Of a DNA stretch of 64,000 nt, positions 8,181-16,803 are shown in pieces. The position numbers and the translations under genes were made by a program. This DNA comes from Azospirillum halopraeferens DSM 3675 (GTDB lineage: Bacteria; Pseudomonadota; Alphaproteobacteria; Azospirillales; Azospirillaceae), in contig NZ_AUCF01000005.1 in the NCBI RefSeq assembly GCF_000429625.1, positions 124,001-188,000 on the forward strand, given 5' to 3'. The notes under the pieces are model-generated. The model saw only the letters and a list, made by a program, of their open reading frames with translations, did not search any database and was not told the origin of the DNA. The number at the start of each line of letters is the position of its first letter. Positions within the stretch are counted from its first letter, which is position 1.

Positions 8181-9224
8181 CTACTTCGACGCCGTCTCGA
8201 TCTCGGTCATCAGGGCGTTCAGCATGGCTTCGCCCTCGGCGCCGAACTTGTCGACGATCAGCTTGCGCACCGCCGGCTGGGTCGCCTCGGCGAAGGCGGC
8301 GCGCTCCGAGGCCGACAGGGCGTTCACCTCCATCTTCTTCGCCAGCTTGGGCAGGCCGCGCTCGGACGCCTCGATGATGCGGGAGATGCCGCGCCCGGCG
8401 TCCACCGCGGCGGCGGCGGCGTAGTCGACCACCGCCCGCTGCTCGGCCGTCAGGCCGTCGTAGAAGCCCTTGTTCATCACCCAGACATAGGGGGTGATGA
8501 TGTGGTTGGTGATGGTCAGGTACTTCTGCACCTCGTCGAACTTGGCGAAGGCGATGATCGGGATGGGGTTCATCTGCCCGTCCGCGACGCCGGTCTGCAG
8601 GGCGGTGTAGACCTCCGCCCAGGGCAGCGGCGTCGGGCGGCCGCCCAGCGACGACACGATGGTCTCATGGGTCGGCAGCGTCATGGTGCGGATGCGCAGG
8701 TCCTTCATGTCGGCGACCGAGGTGATCGGCCGCCGGGAGTTGGAGATGGCGAAGAACCCGCCGCTGTCCAGCAGCCCCACCACCTTCAGCCCCGTCCGGG
8801 CCTCGACGTCCGCGGCGAAGGTCCGGCCGAAGGCGCTGTCCAGGTTCATCACCTTGTGCGCCACGGCGATGTTGGGGAAGGCGAAGGGCACGTCGAAGAC
8901 GCCGACCAGCGGGTAATGGGCGGCGATGCCGCCGGCCGAGGAGATGCTGGCCTGAATGACCCCGTCGCGCACCTGCTGGATCACCTCGTCGTCCTTGCCG
9001 AGCTGGCCGTCGGAGAACAGGTCGACGGTGATCTCCCCGTTGGTGCCCGATTCCACCAGCGCCTTGAACACCGCCGCCATGGCGCCGGAATGGCTCTGCA
9101 TCGGGTCGGCCGGGTTGAGGTGGCCGAGCTTCAGCGTCGTCCCGGCCAGCGCCGGCGACAGGCCGAGGCCGGCGGCGACGGCGAGCGCCGCGGCGGCGGT
9201 GGAGAGGCGGCGGATCAGCGACAT
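8181..9224 (-). CDS. TRAP transporter solute-binding protein (DctP family)
   Basis: A 347-residue periplasmic binding protein with a signal peptide (residues 1 to about 28, ending PALAG). The DctP fold is shown by LKLGHLNPADPMQSHSGAMAA at the start of the mature protein, the Arg of MKDLRIRTM that grips the substrate carboxylate in this family, and LPWAEVYTALQTGVADGQ. It delivers a carboxylate-containing ligand to the DctQM membrane subunits encoded just upstream. The operon suggests a ureido or amino acid, but this is inferred. Confidence 0.9.
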   Translation of the reverse strand: MSLIRRLSTAAAALAVAAGLGLSPALAGTTLKLGHLNPADPMQSHSGAMAAVFKALVESGTNGEITVDLFSDGQLGKDDEVIQQVRDGVIQASISSAGGIAAHYPLVGVFDVPFAFPNIAVAHKVMNLDSAFGRTFAADVEARTGLKVVGLLDSGGFFAISNSRRPITSVADMKDLRIRTMTLPTHETIVSSLGGRPTPLPWAEVYTALQTGVADGQMNPIPIIAFAKFDEVQKYLTITNHIITPYVWVMNKGFYDGLTAEQRAVVDYAAAAAVDAGRGISRIIEASERGLPKLAKKMEVNALSASERAAFAEATQPAVRKLIVDKFGAEGEAMLNALMTEIETASK

Positions 9225-9250
9225 CTCGAACACTCCGTTGTTGGGGGGCG

Positions 9251-10531
9251 TCAGCCGGCCAGCAGGCGCGGCAGGAACAGGGTCAGGTCGCTCCAGAAGG
9301 CGATCAGGACGAGGACCGCCATTTCGGCGACGATGAAGGGGGCGAGCGCGCGGGAGATGGCCTCCACCCGCTCCCCCGTGACGGAGGCCAGCACGAACAG
9401 GCAGGCCCCCACCGGCGGCGTCATCAGCGAGATGTTCAGCGCCAGCACGATCATGATGCCGGCGTGCACCGGGTCCATGCCGATGGTGGCGGTCAGCGGC
9501 GCCAGCACCGGCGCCAGGATGATCAGCGCCGCGTTGACGTCCATGAACAGGCCGATCACCAGCAGCAGCGCCAGGATCATGGCGATGATGGCGGCGGGAT
9601 CGTCGGAGATTTGCAGGAAGGTGACGGCGATGAGCTGCGGGATCTTCTCGAACGTCATCCACCAGCCGAGGATCGAGGCGGAGGCGATGATCAGGAAGAT
9701 CACCCCGGTGACGCGCGCCGTGCGGATGCACATCTCCACCAGGTCGGCCACGGAGATGGTGCGGTAGACCAGCCCGCCGATCACCAGCGCGTAGGCCACG
9801 GCGATGGAGGCGGCCTCGGTCGGCGTGACGATCCCGCCGAGGATGCCGCCCAGGATGATCAGCGGCATGACCATCGCCACCAGGCTGCTGCGGAAGGCGA
9901 CGAGGATGGAGCGCAGGCTCGGCCGCTCCGTCCCCTTGGGCAGGTTCAGCCGCCGCCCCAGCGCCGCGATCACCGCCATGCAGATCAGGCAGATCAGCAG
10001 GCCCGGCAGGATGCCCGCGGCGAACAGGCCGGCGATCGACACCCCCATCAGCGAGCCGTAGATCACCATCAGGTTCGACGGCGGGATGGTCGGCCCGATG
10101 ATCGAGCCGGCGGCCGTCACCGCGCAGGCGAAGGGCCGGCTGTAGCCCTTCTTCACCATGGCCGGCACCATGGTGTTGCCGAAGGCCGCGGCGTCGGCGG
10201 TGGCGGCCCCGGTGATGCCGGCGAACAGCACGGACGCCACCATGTTGGAATGAGCCATGCCGCCGCGCAGGAAACCGACCAGCGCGTCGGCGAACTCCAC
10301 CAGGCGCCGGGTGATGCCCGACCGGTTCATGATCTCGCCGGCCAGGATGAAGAAGGGCATGGCCAGGAAGGGGAACAGGTCCAGTCCGGCGAAGAAGCGC
10401 CGCGGCGCCATGCTGACGAACTGCTCGCCGCCGATCTGCAGCATGCCGACCACGCCGGCGATGCCGAGCACGTAGCCGATGGGCATGCCGAGCAGCAGCA
10501 GGCCGAAGAAGGTGACGGCAACCAGCGTCAT
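9251..10531 (-). CDS. TRAP transporter large permease (DctM family)
   Basis: A 426-residue, very hydrophobic protein with about 12 membrane segments. Family blocks are plain: GMPIGYVLGIAG, FPFLAMPFFILAGEIMN, GAATADAAAFGNTMVPAM, IIGPTIPPSNLMVIYG, and GGIVTPTEAASIAVAYALV. It is the sodium-coupled transport subunit of the TRAP system. Its start overlaps the dctQ stop by 4 bp, so the two subunits are coupled, and the binding protein follows 26 bp later. Confidence 0.93.
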   Translation of the reverse strand: MTLVAVTFFGLLLLGMPIGYVLGIAGVVGMLQIGGEQFVSMAPRRFFAGLDLFPFLAMPFFILAGEIMNRSGITRRLVEFADALVGFLRGGMAHSNMVASVLFAGITGAATADAAAFGNTMVPAMVKKGYSRPFACAVTAAGSIIGPTIPPSNLMVIYGSLMGVSIAGLFAAGILPGLLICLICMAVIAALGRRLNLPKGTERPSLRSILVAFRSSLVAMVMPLIILGGILGGIVTPTEAASIAVAYALVIGGLVYRTISVADLVEMCIRTARVTGVIFLIIASASILGWWMTFEKIPQLIAVTFLQISDDPAAIIAMILALLLVIGLFMDVNAALIILAPVLAPLTATIGMDPVHAGIMIVLALNISLMTPPVGACLFVLASVTGERVEAISRALAPFIVAEMAVLVLIAFWSDLTLFLPRLLAG

Positions 10532-11052
10532 GGAATCCGCTCCGTCCCGAAGTCGTCGAGGCGCCCCTGGTCGCGCACCGCCGCCAGCACCACCTGGATG
10601 CCGGCCAGGGCCGCGGTCACCGGCACGGCGGCGAAGGGCAGCGCCTTGCTCATGCCGAAGATCATGGAGAACTGTTTGGCCCCGGCGGCGGTGAAGCCGA
10701 TGCCGTACCAGGCCAGCAGCGCGAAGAAGGCGAACGCCGCACCGTCCAGCCCCAGCAGCACCGCACGCCGCGCGCGGCCCGGCAGGCGTTCGAACAGGAA
10801 CAGCATGCCGATGTGCTCGCGCCGGTAGACGCCGCAGGACACCGCCAGCAGAGCCACCCAGATCATCAGGTAGCGTGCCAGCTCCTCGGTGAAGGTGAGG
10901 TGGATCGGCAGCACGTAGCGCGCCAGCACGCCCAGCCACACGTCGAGCACCAGCACGACGACCAGAAGTGCACAGAGCCGCTCCACCCACCGGTTCAGCG
11001 CACCGCCCCAGCGGTCGGCGCGGGCGGCCCATGACACGGTCGGTGGATGCAT
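10528..11052 (-). CDS. TRAP transporter small permease (DctQ family)
   Basis: A 174-residue membrane protein with four predicted helices and the DctQ features WLGVLARYVL, LTFTEELARYLMIWVALLA and a G-x-x-RREHIGM-like turn (SCGVYRREHIGMLF). It pairs with DctM. It is the first gene of the minus-strand operon, so the promoter lies between it and the divergent rpiR-type gene. The ATG at 11052 lacks a convincing Shine-Dalgarno. Confidence 0.88.
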   Translation of the reverse strand: MHPPTVSWAARADRWGGALNRWVERLCALLVVVLVLDVWLGVLARYVLPIHLTFTEELARYLMIWVALLAVSCGVYRREHIGMLFLFERLPGRARRAVLLGLDGAAFAFFALLAWYGIGFTAAGAKQFSMIFGMSKALPFAAVPVTAALAGIQVVLAAVRDQGRLDDFGTERIP

Positions 11053-11137
11053 GTTACCGGCTCCCGGAGCAGGTTGGCCCGATGGCGCCGATGATCGGGC
11101 CGGCCGCCGCCGTCTGTCAACGAAAATTAAAACTGGT

Positions 11138-11164
11138 GTTTCATACTCGGTGATATGATGAAAC
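11138..11164. promoter_or_regulatory. Probable operator for the RpiR-type regulator
   Basis: Perfect seven-base arms GTTTCAT and ATGAAAC flank 13 bases. The palindrome is in the only AT-rich part of the 140 bp spacer between dctQ and the divergent regulator, next to both likely promoters. TGAAA-type half-sites are common for RpiR-family regulators. Its position suggests control of both directions. Confidence 0.6.
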
Positions 11165-11192
11165 TGATGTACCGGAACGCGAGGGAATTGCC

Positions 11193-12050
11193 GTGAGCGA
11201 CGAGGCATCCGCCGGCCTGGTGGCCCGCATCCGCGACCATTACGGGCGCCTCCCCCCCAACGAGCGCAAGCTGGCCGACCTGCTGCTGGACCTGCACGAC
11301 CGGGTGTCCAGCTATTCGGCCACCGAACTGGCGCAACAGGCCGGGGTGTCCAAGGCGGCGGCGACACGGCTGTTCCAGCGCCTGGGGTATGAGGATTTCG
11401 CCGCCCTGCGGCGGGAGGTGCGCGGCGGCAGCGGCGCCGCCCCTCTGGACCAGGCCGGTGCCGGGACCATCGACACCCAGCTCTCACGCCTGCTGGAGCG
11501 CGAGACGGTCAACCTGACCCGCACGGTGGAAGCCCTGCGCCCGGACGAGGTGCAGGCGATCGTCCGCGCCCTGGCCGGAGCCGGTCAGGTCTATGTGGCG
11601 GGGTTCCGCAACAGCTACTACCTCGCCGCCTATTTCCGCCAGTTGCTGGTGCAGCTCCGCCCCGGCGCCCTGCTGCTGCCGGCGGCGGGCCAGACGCTGG
11701 GGGAAACCCTGTCGGGGGTGCAGGCCGGCGACGCGCTGGTGGTGATCGGGTTGCGCCGCCGCATCCCGCGGGTGCGCCGCCTGCTGGAACTGGGGCGGCG
11801 GCTGGAGCTGCGCACGCTGCTGATCTGCGACCGCCCGGCAGTGGACCTGCGCAAGCTGGCGACCTGGACGATCCCGGTGGAGGTCCACTCCACCGGCATA
11901 TTCGACAGCCTGGGTCCGGCGATCACCGTACTCGGCCACCTTGCCACCCTGGTCGCCCGCGAGATCGGCGCCCCCGCCCGCCAGCGCCTGACCCGCATGG
12001 AGGAGATCCTGGCCGACCTGCACGAGTTGGACGGGGAGCGGGAGGGTTGA
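11193..12050 (+). CDS. RpiR/MurR-family transcriptional regulator
   Basis: A 285-residue protein with an N-terminal HTH (SSYSATELAQQAGVSKAAATRLFQRLGYEDF, about residues 38-70) and a C-terminal SIS sugar-isomerase-like sensing domain (VYVAGFRNSYYLAAYFRQLL, then GDALVVIGLRRRIPRVRRLLEL). The start is GTG at 11193; no better start is visible. It is divergent from the TRAP/lyase/carbamoylase operon, and a palindrome lies between them, so it probably controls that operon in response to an intermediate. SIS domains usually bind phosphosugars, but RpiR members near amino acid genes are also known. Confidence 0.88.
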   Translation: MSDEASAGLVARIRDHYGRLPPNERKLADLLLDLHDRVSSYSATELAQQAGVSKAAATRLFQRLGYEDFAALRREVRGGSGAAPLDQAGAGTIDTQLSRLLERETVNLTRTVEALRPDEVQAIVRALAGAGQVYVAGFRNSYYLAAYFRQLLVQLRPGALLLPAAGQTLGETLSGVQAGDALVVIGLRRRIPRVRRLLELGRRLELRTLLICDRPAVDLRKLATWTIPVEVHSTGIFDSLGPAITVLGHLATLVAREIGAPARQRLTRMEEILADLHELDGEREG

Positions 12051-12066
12051 GCGGCCCGACCGCCCG

Positions 12067-13701
12067 TCAGCGCCGCCGCCGCCGCAACGCCAGCCCCACG
12101 GCCACGCCGGCCGCCAGGCCGGCGACCAGGGGATAGTAGCGGGTCACCGTCTTCTTCATCGCGTGGACCAGGCGGCGTTCGCGGTGGGTCCGGCTTTCCG
12201 GATTGAAGAGTTGCAGGTCGACCAGGCTCGCCTCGGTCTCGCCCAGGTCACGCACCTCCAGTGGGCGCAGGCTGCGGCCCTCGTCCCGGCGCAGGGCGTC
12301 GATGGCGGCGACCAGCGAGCCGCGGGCGTCGATCGCCGCCGCCAGGTCCTCCGGCGGGACGCCGAGATGCTCGGCCAGCAGCCGGTTGCGGAAGGCGATG
12401 ATGGCGCGACGCACCGCCGGCTCGTCCGGCTGGCCGGCCGCATCGACCGCCACGTCGCACTCCGTGTCGAAGCCCATGGACCGGTTGTTGAGGTTGGAGG
12501 AGCCCAGACGCAACAACCGGTCGTCGATCACCATAACCTTGGCGTGGACGTAGATGGGGGTGCCGGCGGCGTTGACCGGGTAGAACAGGCGCAGGCGGTC
12601 GTGCCGGTCGGCGCGGCGCAGGCGGCCGACCACCTGACTGCGCGCGGCGTCCATGCTCCAGCGCTCCAGCCATCCCTCCGCGTGCTGCGGGTTGACCACA
12701 ACCACCTCCGGCCCGCCGGGCTCCTCCAGGCGACGGACCAGCACCTCGCGGATGGCGCGCGACGATAGATACTGGCTTTCCAGATAGATGGTCCGGCGCG
12801 CCGCCGACAGGGCGGCCACGTACAGCTCCTTGATCTCGTCGATCAGGGGATGGCCGTCGTAGTCTGGCTCGGTGCGGGCGATGGCGACGTCGACGTTGCG
12901 CATTGCCACGGCCACGCCGTCGGGCCAGGGAAATGGGCCGGACGGCGGCGGCACCGGGGGAAGCCGCCGGCCGCCGGCGCGGCGCCAGCGCCGCCGCGCC
13001 AGGTCGCCCATGGCGACAGCCGCGTCGCCGTCGAACAGGGCGGCGACGTCGTGAAACGGCTCATACGGCGTGCCGTCGGGTTCGACCCGGCAGGGGTCGT
13101 TCTCGCGATGCTCCGGCGTGTCCCAGCGGTCGCGGGTCATGTCGATGCCGCCGCAGAACGCCAGCGCGTCATCGATCACCATCAGCTTCTGATGGTGGCA
13201 GGCGTCCAGCGGGTGCTCGCTGTCCAGGCGGAAGTGGATGCGCCGCATGGTCAGCCATTGCATGACCAGCAGCGGCACGATCTCGCGTGCGATGGTCTTC
13301 ACCATCGCCATGTCCCACTTCAGGATGAAGGCTTGCAGACCCGGCCGGCTCTGCACCAGATGCTGGACGAAGCGGCCGAGCATATCCGGCTGGCGGGCAT
13401 CCTCCCGGTCGGGTTCGAGACGGATGCGCAGGTCGAAATCCCAGCCGACCATCATCAGGCGGTGGCGGGCCAGCCCCATGGCCGCCTTGGCGGCGGCGAA
13501 GTAGGCGGCGGCATCGACGATCAGGGCCAGCCGGTCGGCTCGCGCGATGCGCCAGCAGGTCTTGCCGGGCACCAGGATGGGCGTCTCCGGCGGGATCGGC
13601 GCCTCCGGCGTGCGGAGGCCGGCTCCGGCCGGTGGGGCGGTGTGATGGACGGCCATGCCGCAGGTTCCCTTGCCGACACATCCCTCGCGAGGGGACGGCA
13701 T
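12067..13701 (-). CDS. Phospholipase D-like / cardiolipin synthase-family protein with C-terminal membrane anchor
   Basis: Up to 544 residues with two HKD motifs: HHQKLMVIDD (about residue 187) and HAKVMVIDDRLLRLGSSNLNNRS (about residue 375). These form the single two-fold active site of PLD enzymes, which cleave or transfer phosphatidyl groups. A hydrophobic segment (YYPLVAGLAAGVAVGLAL) and a final RRRRR anchor the C-terminus in the membrane. Start is uncertain: ATG 13701 has GGGGGG upstream, while ATG 13656 has AAGGGA and gives a more natural N-terminus. It lies 43 bp after ugpE on the same strand and may be the last gene of the ugp operon. Confidence 0.85.
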   Translation of the reverse strand: MPSPREGCVGKGTCGMAVHHTAPPAGAGLRTPEAPIPPETPILVPGKTCWRIARADRLALIVDAAAYFAAAKAAMGLARHRLMMVGWDFDLRIRLEPDREDARQPDMLGRFVQHLVQSRPGLQAFILKWDMAMVKTIAREIVPLLVMQWLTMRRIHFRLDSEHPLDACHHQKLMVIDDALAFCGGIDMTRDRWDTPEHRENDPCRVEPDGTPYEPFHDVAALFDGDAAVAMGDLARRRWRRAGGRRLPPVPPPSGPFPWPDGVAVAMRNVDVAIARTEPDYDGHPLIDEIKELYVAALSAARRTIYLESQYLSSRAIREVLVRRLEEPGGPEVVVVNPQHAEGWLERWSMDAARSQVVGRLRRADRHDRLRLFYPVNAAGTPIYVHAKVMVIDDRLLRLGSSNLNNRSMGFDTECDVAVDAAGQPDEPAVRRAIIAFRNRLLAEHLGVPPEDLAAAIDARGSLVAAIDALRRDEGRSLRPLEVRDLGETEASLVDLQLFNPESRTHRERRLVHAMKKTVTRYYPLVAGLAAGVAVGLALRRRRR

Positions 13702-13744
13702 GGAAACCCCCCAACCGCCCGCCCTGTTCCGGGCCGGGACCGGT

Positions 13745-14557
13745 TCACTTGATGCCGGCGCGCATGAAGCTCTGCACGAACTGGCGCTGGAACAGCAGGA
13801 AAGCCAGCAGCAGGGGCGCCGCGGTCATCAGGGTGGCGGCGGTGATGACCGACCAGTCGATCCCCTGGTCGGTGGAGGCGAAGACCGACAGCCCCACCGT
13901 CAGCGGCCGCGTGTGGACGGAGTTGGTGACGATCAGCGGCCACAGGAAATTGTTCCAGTGGTGGCTGACGGACACCAGCCCATACGCCACGTACACCGGC
14001 TTGGCGAGAGGGACATACACCCGCCACAGCACGGTCAGGGGGCCCGCCCCTTCGACGCGCGCGGCCTCGTCCAGTTCCCGCGGGACGGTCTTGAAGGTTT
14101 GGCGCAGCAGAAAGATGCCGAAGGCGGAGGCGACGTAGGGCAGCCCCACGGCGGTGATGGTGTCCACCAGCCCCAGGGCGTGCATGGTGCGGTAGTTCTC
14201 CACGATCAGCACGTCGGGCATGATCATGAGCTGCACCAGCACCAGCAGGAACATGACGTCGCGCCCGACGAAGTCGAAGCGGGCGAAGGCATAGGCGGCC
14301 AGCGTGCACAGCACGAGCTGGCCGGCGAGAATGCCCGTCACCAGCAGGAAGGTGTTGAGCAGGTAGCGGGGAAACGGCGCCGCTTCCCAGGCGCGGGCGA
14401 AGTTCTCCAGCGTCAGCGGCGCCAGCAGGTCGAAGCGCACGGCGTAGGCACCGGGGTGGAAGGCCGTCCACACGGCGTACAGCAGCGGCAGCACCCACAG
14501 CAGGGCGAGCAGCCACGCCGCCGCCGTCTCCACCGCGACGTACAGGCGGGCGGTCAT
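13745..14557 (-). CDS. ugpE: Sugar/glycerol-3-phosphate ABC transporter permease (UgpE-like)
   Basis: A 270-residue inner-membrane permease with six predicted helices. The EAA-type loop that contacts the ATPase is VPRELDEAARVEGAGPLTVLWRVYVPL, typical of the MalG/UgpE branch. Its ATG overlaps the ugpA stop by 4 bp. It works with UgpA, UgpB and UgpC. The transported compound is probably glycerol-3-phosphate or a related phosphodiester by homology, though carbohydrate transporters of this family are close relatives. Confidence 0.82.
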   Translation of the reverse strand: MTARLYVAVETAAAWLLALLWVLPLLYAVWTAFHPGAYAVRFDLLAPLTLENFARAWEAAPFPRYLLNTFLLVTGILAGQLVLCTLAAYAFARFDFVGRDVMFLLVLVQLMIMPDVLIVENYRTMHALGLVDTITAVGLPYVASAFGIFLLRQTFKTVPRELDEAARVEGAGPLTVLWRVYVPLAKPVYVAYGLVSVSHHWNNFLWPLIVTNSVHTRPLTVGLSVFASTDQGIDWSVITAATLMTAAPLLLAFLLFQRQFVQSFMRAGIK

Positions 14558-15444
14558 CGGTAATGCACCTTGCGGTCGAGGTATAGGAACTGGCCGATGG
14601 CGAGCACCACCAGGATGGCCAGCAGCACCGCCGTCAGCGCCGCGGCGTAGCCGGTGTCCCAATAGCGGAACCCCACCTCGTAGATGTAGAACAGCAGCAG
14701 TGCCGTGGCGTTGTCGGGGCCGCCGCGGGTCATCACGATGACGTGGTCGACCAGCCGGAAGGCGTTGATGATGGCGTTGACCAGCACGAACAGGGTGGTC
14801 GGCATCAGCAGCGGAAAGGTCACCCGGCGGAAGAAGGTCCAGCGCCCCGCCCCTTCCAGGTCCGCCGCCTCGCGCAGGGTCGGCGGGATGGATTGCAGCG
14901 CGGCGAGGTAGAAGATCATGAAGAACCCCGCCTCCTTCCACACGGTCACCGCCATCAGCGCCGGCAGGGCGGTCGACCGATCGCCCAGCCAGTTGTGGGC
15001 GGGCAGCCCGAACAGGCCGGTGATCTGGTCCAGCAGGCCGTAGCCGGGGGTGTAGAAGAACAGCCAGATGTTCGCCACCGCGATCATCGGCAGCACCGTG
15101 GGGGTGAAGTACGCCACCCGCAGGGCCGTACGCCCGCGCAGCCGGCCGTTGACCCACAGGGCCATGGCCAGCGCCAGCGCGATGGACAGCGGCACCGTGC
15201 CCAACACGAACAGGGCGTTGTTCATCAGGCTCTGCAGGAAGATCGGGTCCTGCGCCATGGCGGCGTACTGGTCCAGCCCGACGAAACGGGCCGGCCGGCT
15301 GCCCCGCGGCGTGCTGTGCAGCGAGTTCCACAGGGCCGCCATCGCGGGATAGTGGGTGAACGCGACCAGCAGCACCGCCGCCGGAAGCAGCAGCAGCCAG
15401 CCGTGGACCTGCGTGGCGATGCGAAGCGGCATGGTGGGGGGCAC
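14554..15444 (-). CDS. ugpA: Sugar/glycerol-3-phosphate ABC transporter permease (UgpA-like)
   Basis: A 296-residue permease of the MalF/UgpA branch, six helices, with the EAA loop IPPTLREAADLEGAGRWTFFRRVTFPLL. I give the GTG at 15444; an in-frame ATG at 15432 is equally possible, as neither has a clear Shine-Dalgarno (GGAGGG is about 15 nt upstream of the GTG). A strong hairpin lies between it and ugpB. Confidence 0.82.
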   Translation of the reverse strand: MPPTMPLRIATQVHGWLLLLPAAVLLVAFTHYPAMAALWNSLHSTPRGSRPARFVGLDQYAAMAQDPIFLQSLMNNALFVLGTVPLSIALALAMALWVNGRLRGRTALRVAYFTPTVLPMIAVANIWLFFYTPGYGLLDQITGLFGLPAHNWLGDRSTALPALMAVTVWKEAGFFMIFYLAALQSIPPTLREAADLEGAGRWTFFRRVTFPLLMPTTLFVLVNAIINAFRLVDHVIVMTRGGPDNATALLLFYIYEVGFRYWDTGYAAALTAVLLAILVVLAIGQFLYLDRKVHYR

Positions 15445-15459
15445 TCGCGACAGGGGGTT

Positions 15460-15483
15460 CCCTCCCCCGCGGCCGGGGGAGGG
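15460..15483 (-). other. GC-rich intercistronic hairpin between ugpB and ugpA
   Basis: CCCTCCCCCG and CGGGGGAGGG form a perfect ten-base stem around CGGC, eight bases past the ugpB stop, with no T tract. It probably protects the 3' end of the ugpB message or dampens expression of the permeases relative to the binding protein, rather than ending transcription. Confidence 0.6.
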
Positions 15484-15490
15484 ATGCGGG

Positions 15491-16777
15491 TTACCGGTAG
15501 GCCTTCAGGATGCGGTCCGCCTCCTTCTGGGCGTCCTCCATGGCCTGCGCGGGGGTCTTGGCGCCGGTCAGCGCGGCCTGCAGGCCGTCGTTGAGGGCCT
15601 TGGTCACGCGCTGGTTCTCATGGGTGGACAGCTCCGCCCAGGCGTGGGGAAGCTGGTCGCGGGCCACGGCGGCGGGCGGGAAGTCGGCGACGTACGCCTT
15701 CATGGCCGGCGTCTCCCAGGCGTCCGGGCGCACGGCGACATAGCCGGTGTCGATGCCCCACCGGGCGGCACGTTCCGGCGTGGTCATCCACTGCACCAGC
15801 TTGAAGGCGGCGTCGCGCTGCTCCGGCGTGGCCGACTTGAAGATGTAGAAGTTGCCGCCGCCGGTCGGGCTGCCGCGCCGCTTTTTCTCCGGCAGCATGG
15901 CGACGCCGAAGGGGAACGGGGCGTTCTTGCGCACGTTGGTCAGGTTGCCGGTGGTGGTCCACACCATGGCCGCCTTGCCCTCGAAGAAGTCCTTGGGCGT
16001 GGTGCCCCACTCCACGATGCCCGGCGGATGCACCTTGTGGGTGTTGGCCAGGTCGACCCAGTATTGCAGCGCCTCGACCACCGCCGGGTCGTTGTAATAG
16101 GTCTCGGTGCCCGCCTCGTTCATCAGGCGCACGTCGTTCTGGGTGGTCAGCGCCTGGAACAGCCAGTAAGGGAAGCCGGACGAGGGGATCTGCACGCCCC
16201 ACTGCGTTACGTTGCCGTTGCCGTCACGCCTGGTGAGCCTGGTGGCCATCGCCAGCAGCTCGTCCCAGGTCTGCGGCGCCGCCTCGGGATCCAGGCCGGC
16301 CTCGCGGAACGCGTCCTTGTTCCAGTAGGCGACGATGGTGGAGCGCTGGAAGGGAATGCCCCAGGTCTTGCCACCGGTGCGGCTGTTCTCCATGAACGCG
16401 GGATAGAAGGCGTCCAGGAACGCCTTGTCGGCGTCGGTCTTCACCAGATCGTCGAAGGGAACGACCGCGTCCTCGTCGATCAGCGTGTACATGTCGGTGG
16501 ACAGGATCACCGCCACCTGCGGCGCATCTCCGCCCTTGAGGGCCGTCAGCACCTTGGTGATGGTGTCCTGGTAGCTGCCGGAGTACACCGGCTCGACGTC
16601 GATGCCGGGGTTTTCCTTCTCGAACTCGGCGACGTAGCCGTCGATGATCTTGGTGATCGGGCCGCCCACCGCGACCGGATAGTAGAAGCTGATCTTCGTC
16701 GCGGCGTCGGCCGCGCCGGCCGACAGCGCCAGCGCGGCGGTCAGCGCCGCCGTCATCCAACCCTTGCGCACGGTCAT
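15491..16777 (-). CDS. ugpB: Glycerol-3-phosphate-type ABC transporter substrate-binding protein (UgpB-like)
   Basis: A 428-residue extracellular binding protein (family 1) with a signal peptide ending ALSAGAADA at about residue 25. Mature start ATKISFYYPVAVGGPITKIIDGYVAEF resembles UgpB, as do QALTTQNDVRL and the C-terminal MTTPERAARWGIDTGYVAVRPDAWE region. It captures the substrate in the periplasm for UgpAE-C. It is the second gene, 26 bp after ugpC. Confidence 0.85.
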   Translation of the reverse strand: MTVRKGWMTAALTAALALSAGAADAATKISFYYPVAVGGPITKIIDGYVAEFEKENPGIDVEPVYSGSYQDTITKVLTALKGGDAPQVAVILSTDMYTLIDEDAVVPFDDLVKTDADKAFLDAFYPAFMENSRTGGKTWGIPFQRSTIVAYWNKDAFREAGLDPEAAPQTWDELLAMATRLTRRDGNGNVTQWGVQIPSSGFPYWLFQALTTQNDVRLMNEAGTETYYNDPAVVEALQYWVDLANTHKVHPPGIVEWGTTPKDFFEGKAAMVWTTTGNLTNVRKNAPFPFGVAMLPEKKRRGSPTGGGNFYIFKSATPEQRDAAFKLVQWMTTPERAARWGIDTGYVAVRPDAWETPAMKAYVADFPPAAVARDQLPHAWAELSTHENQRVTKALNDGLQAALTGAKTPAQAMEDAQKEADRILKAYR

Positions 16778-16803
16778 TCTTTGCTCCTCTCGGTTCTTAT
16801 GCG

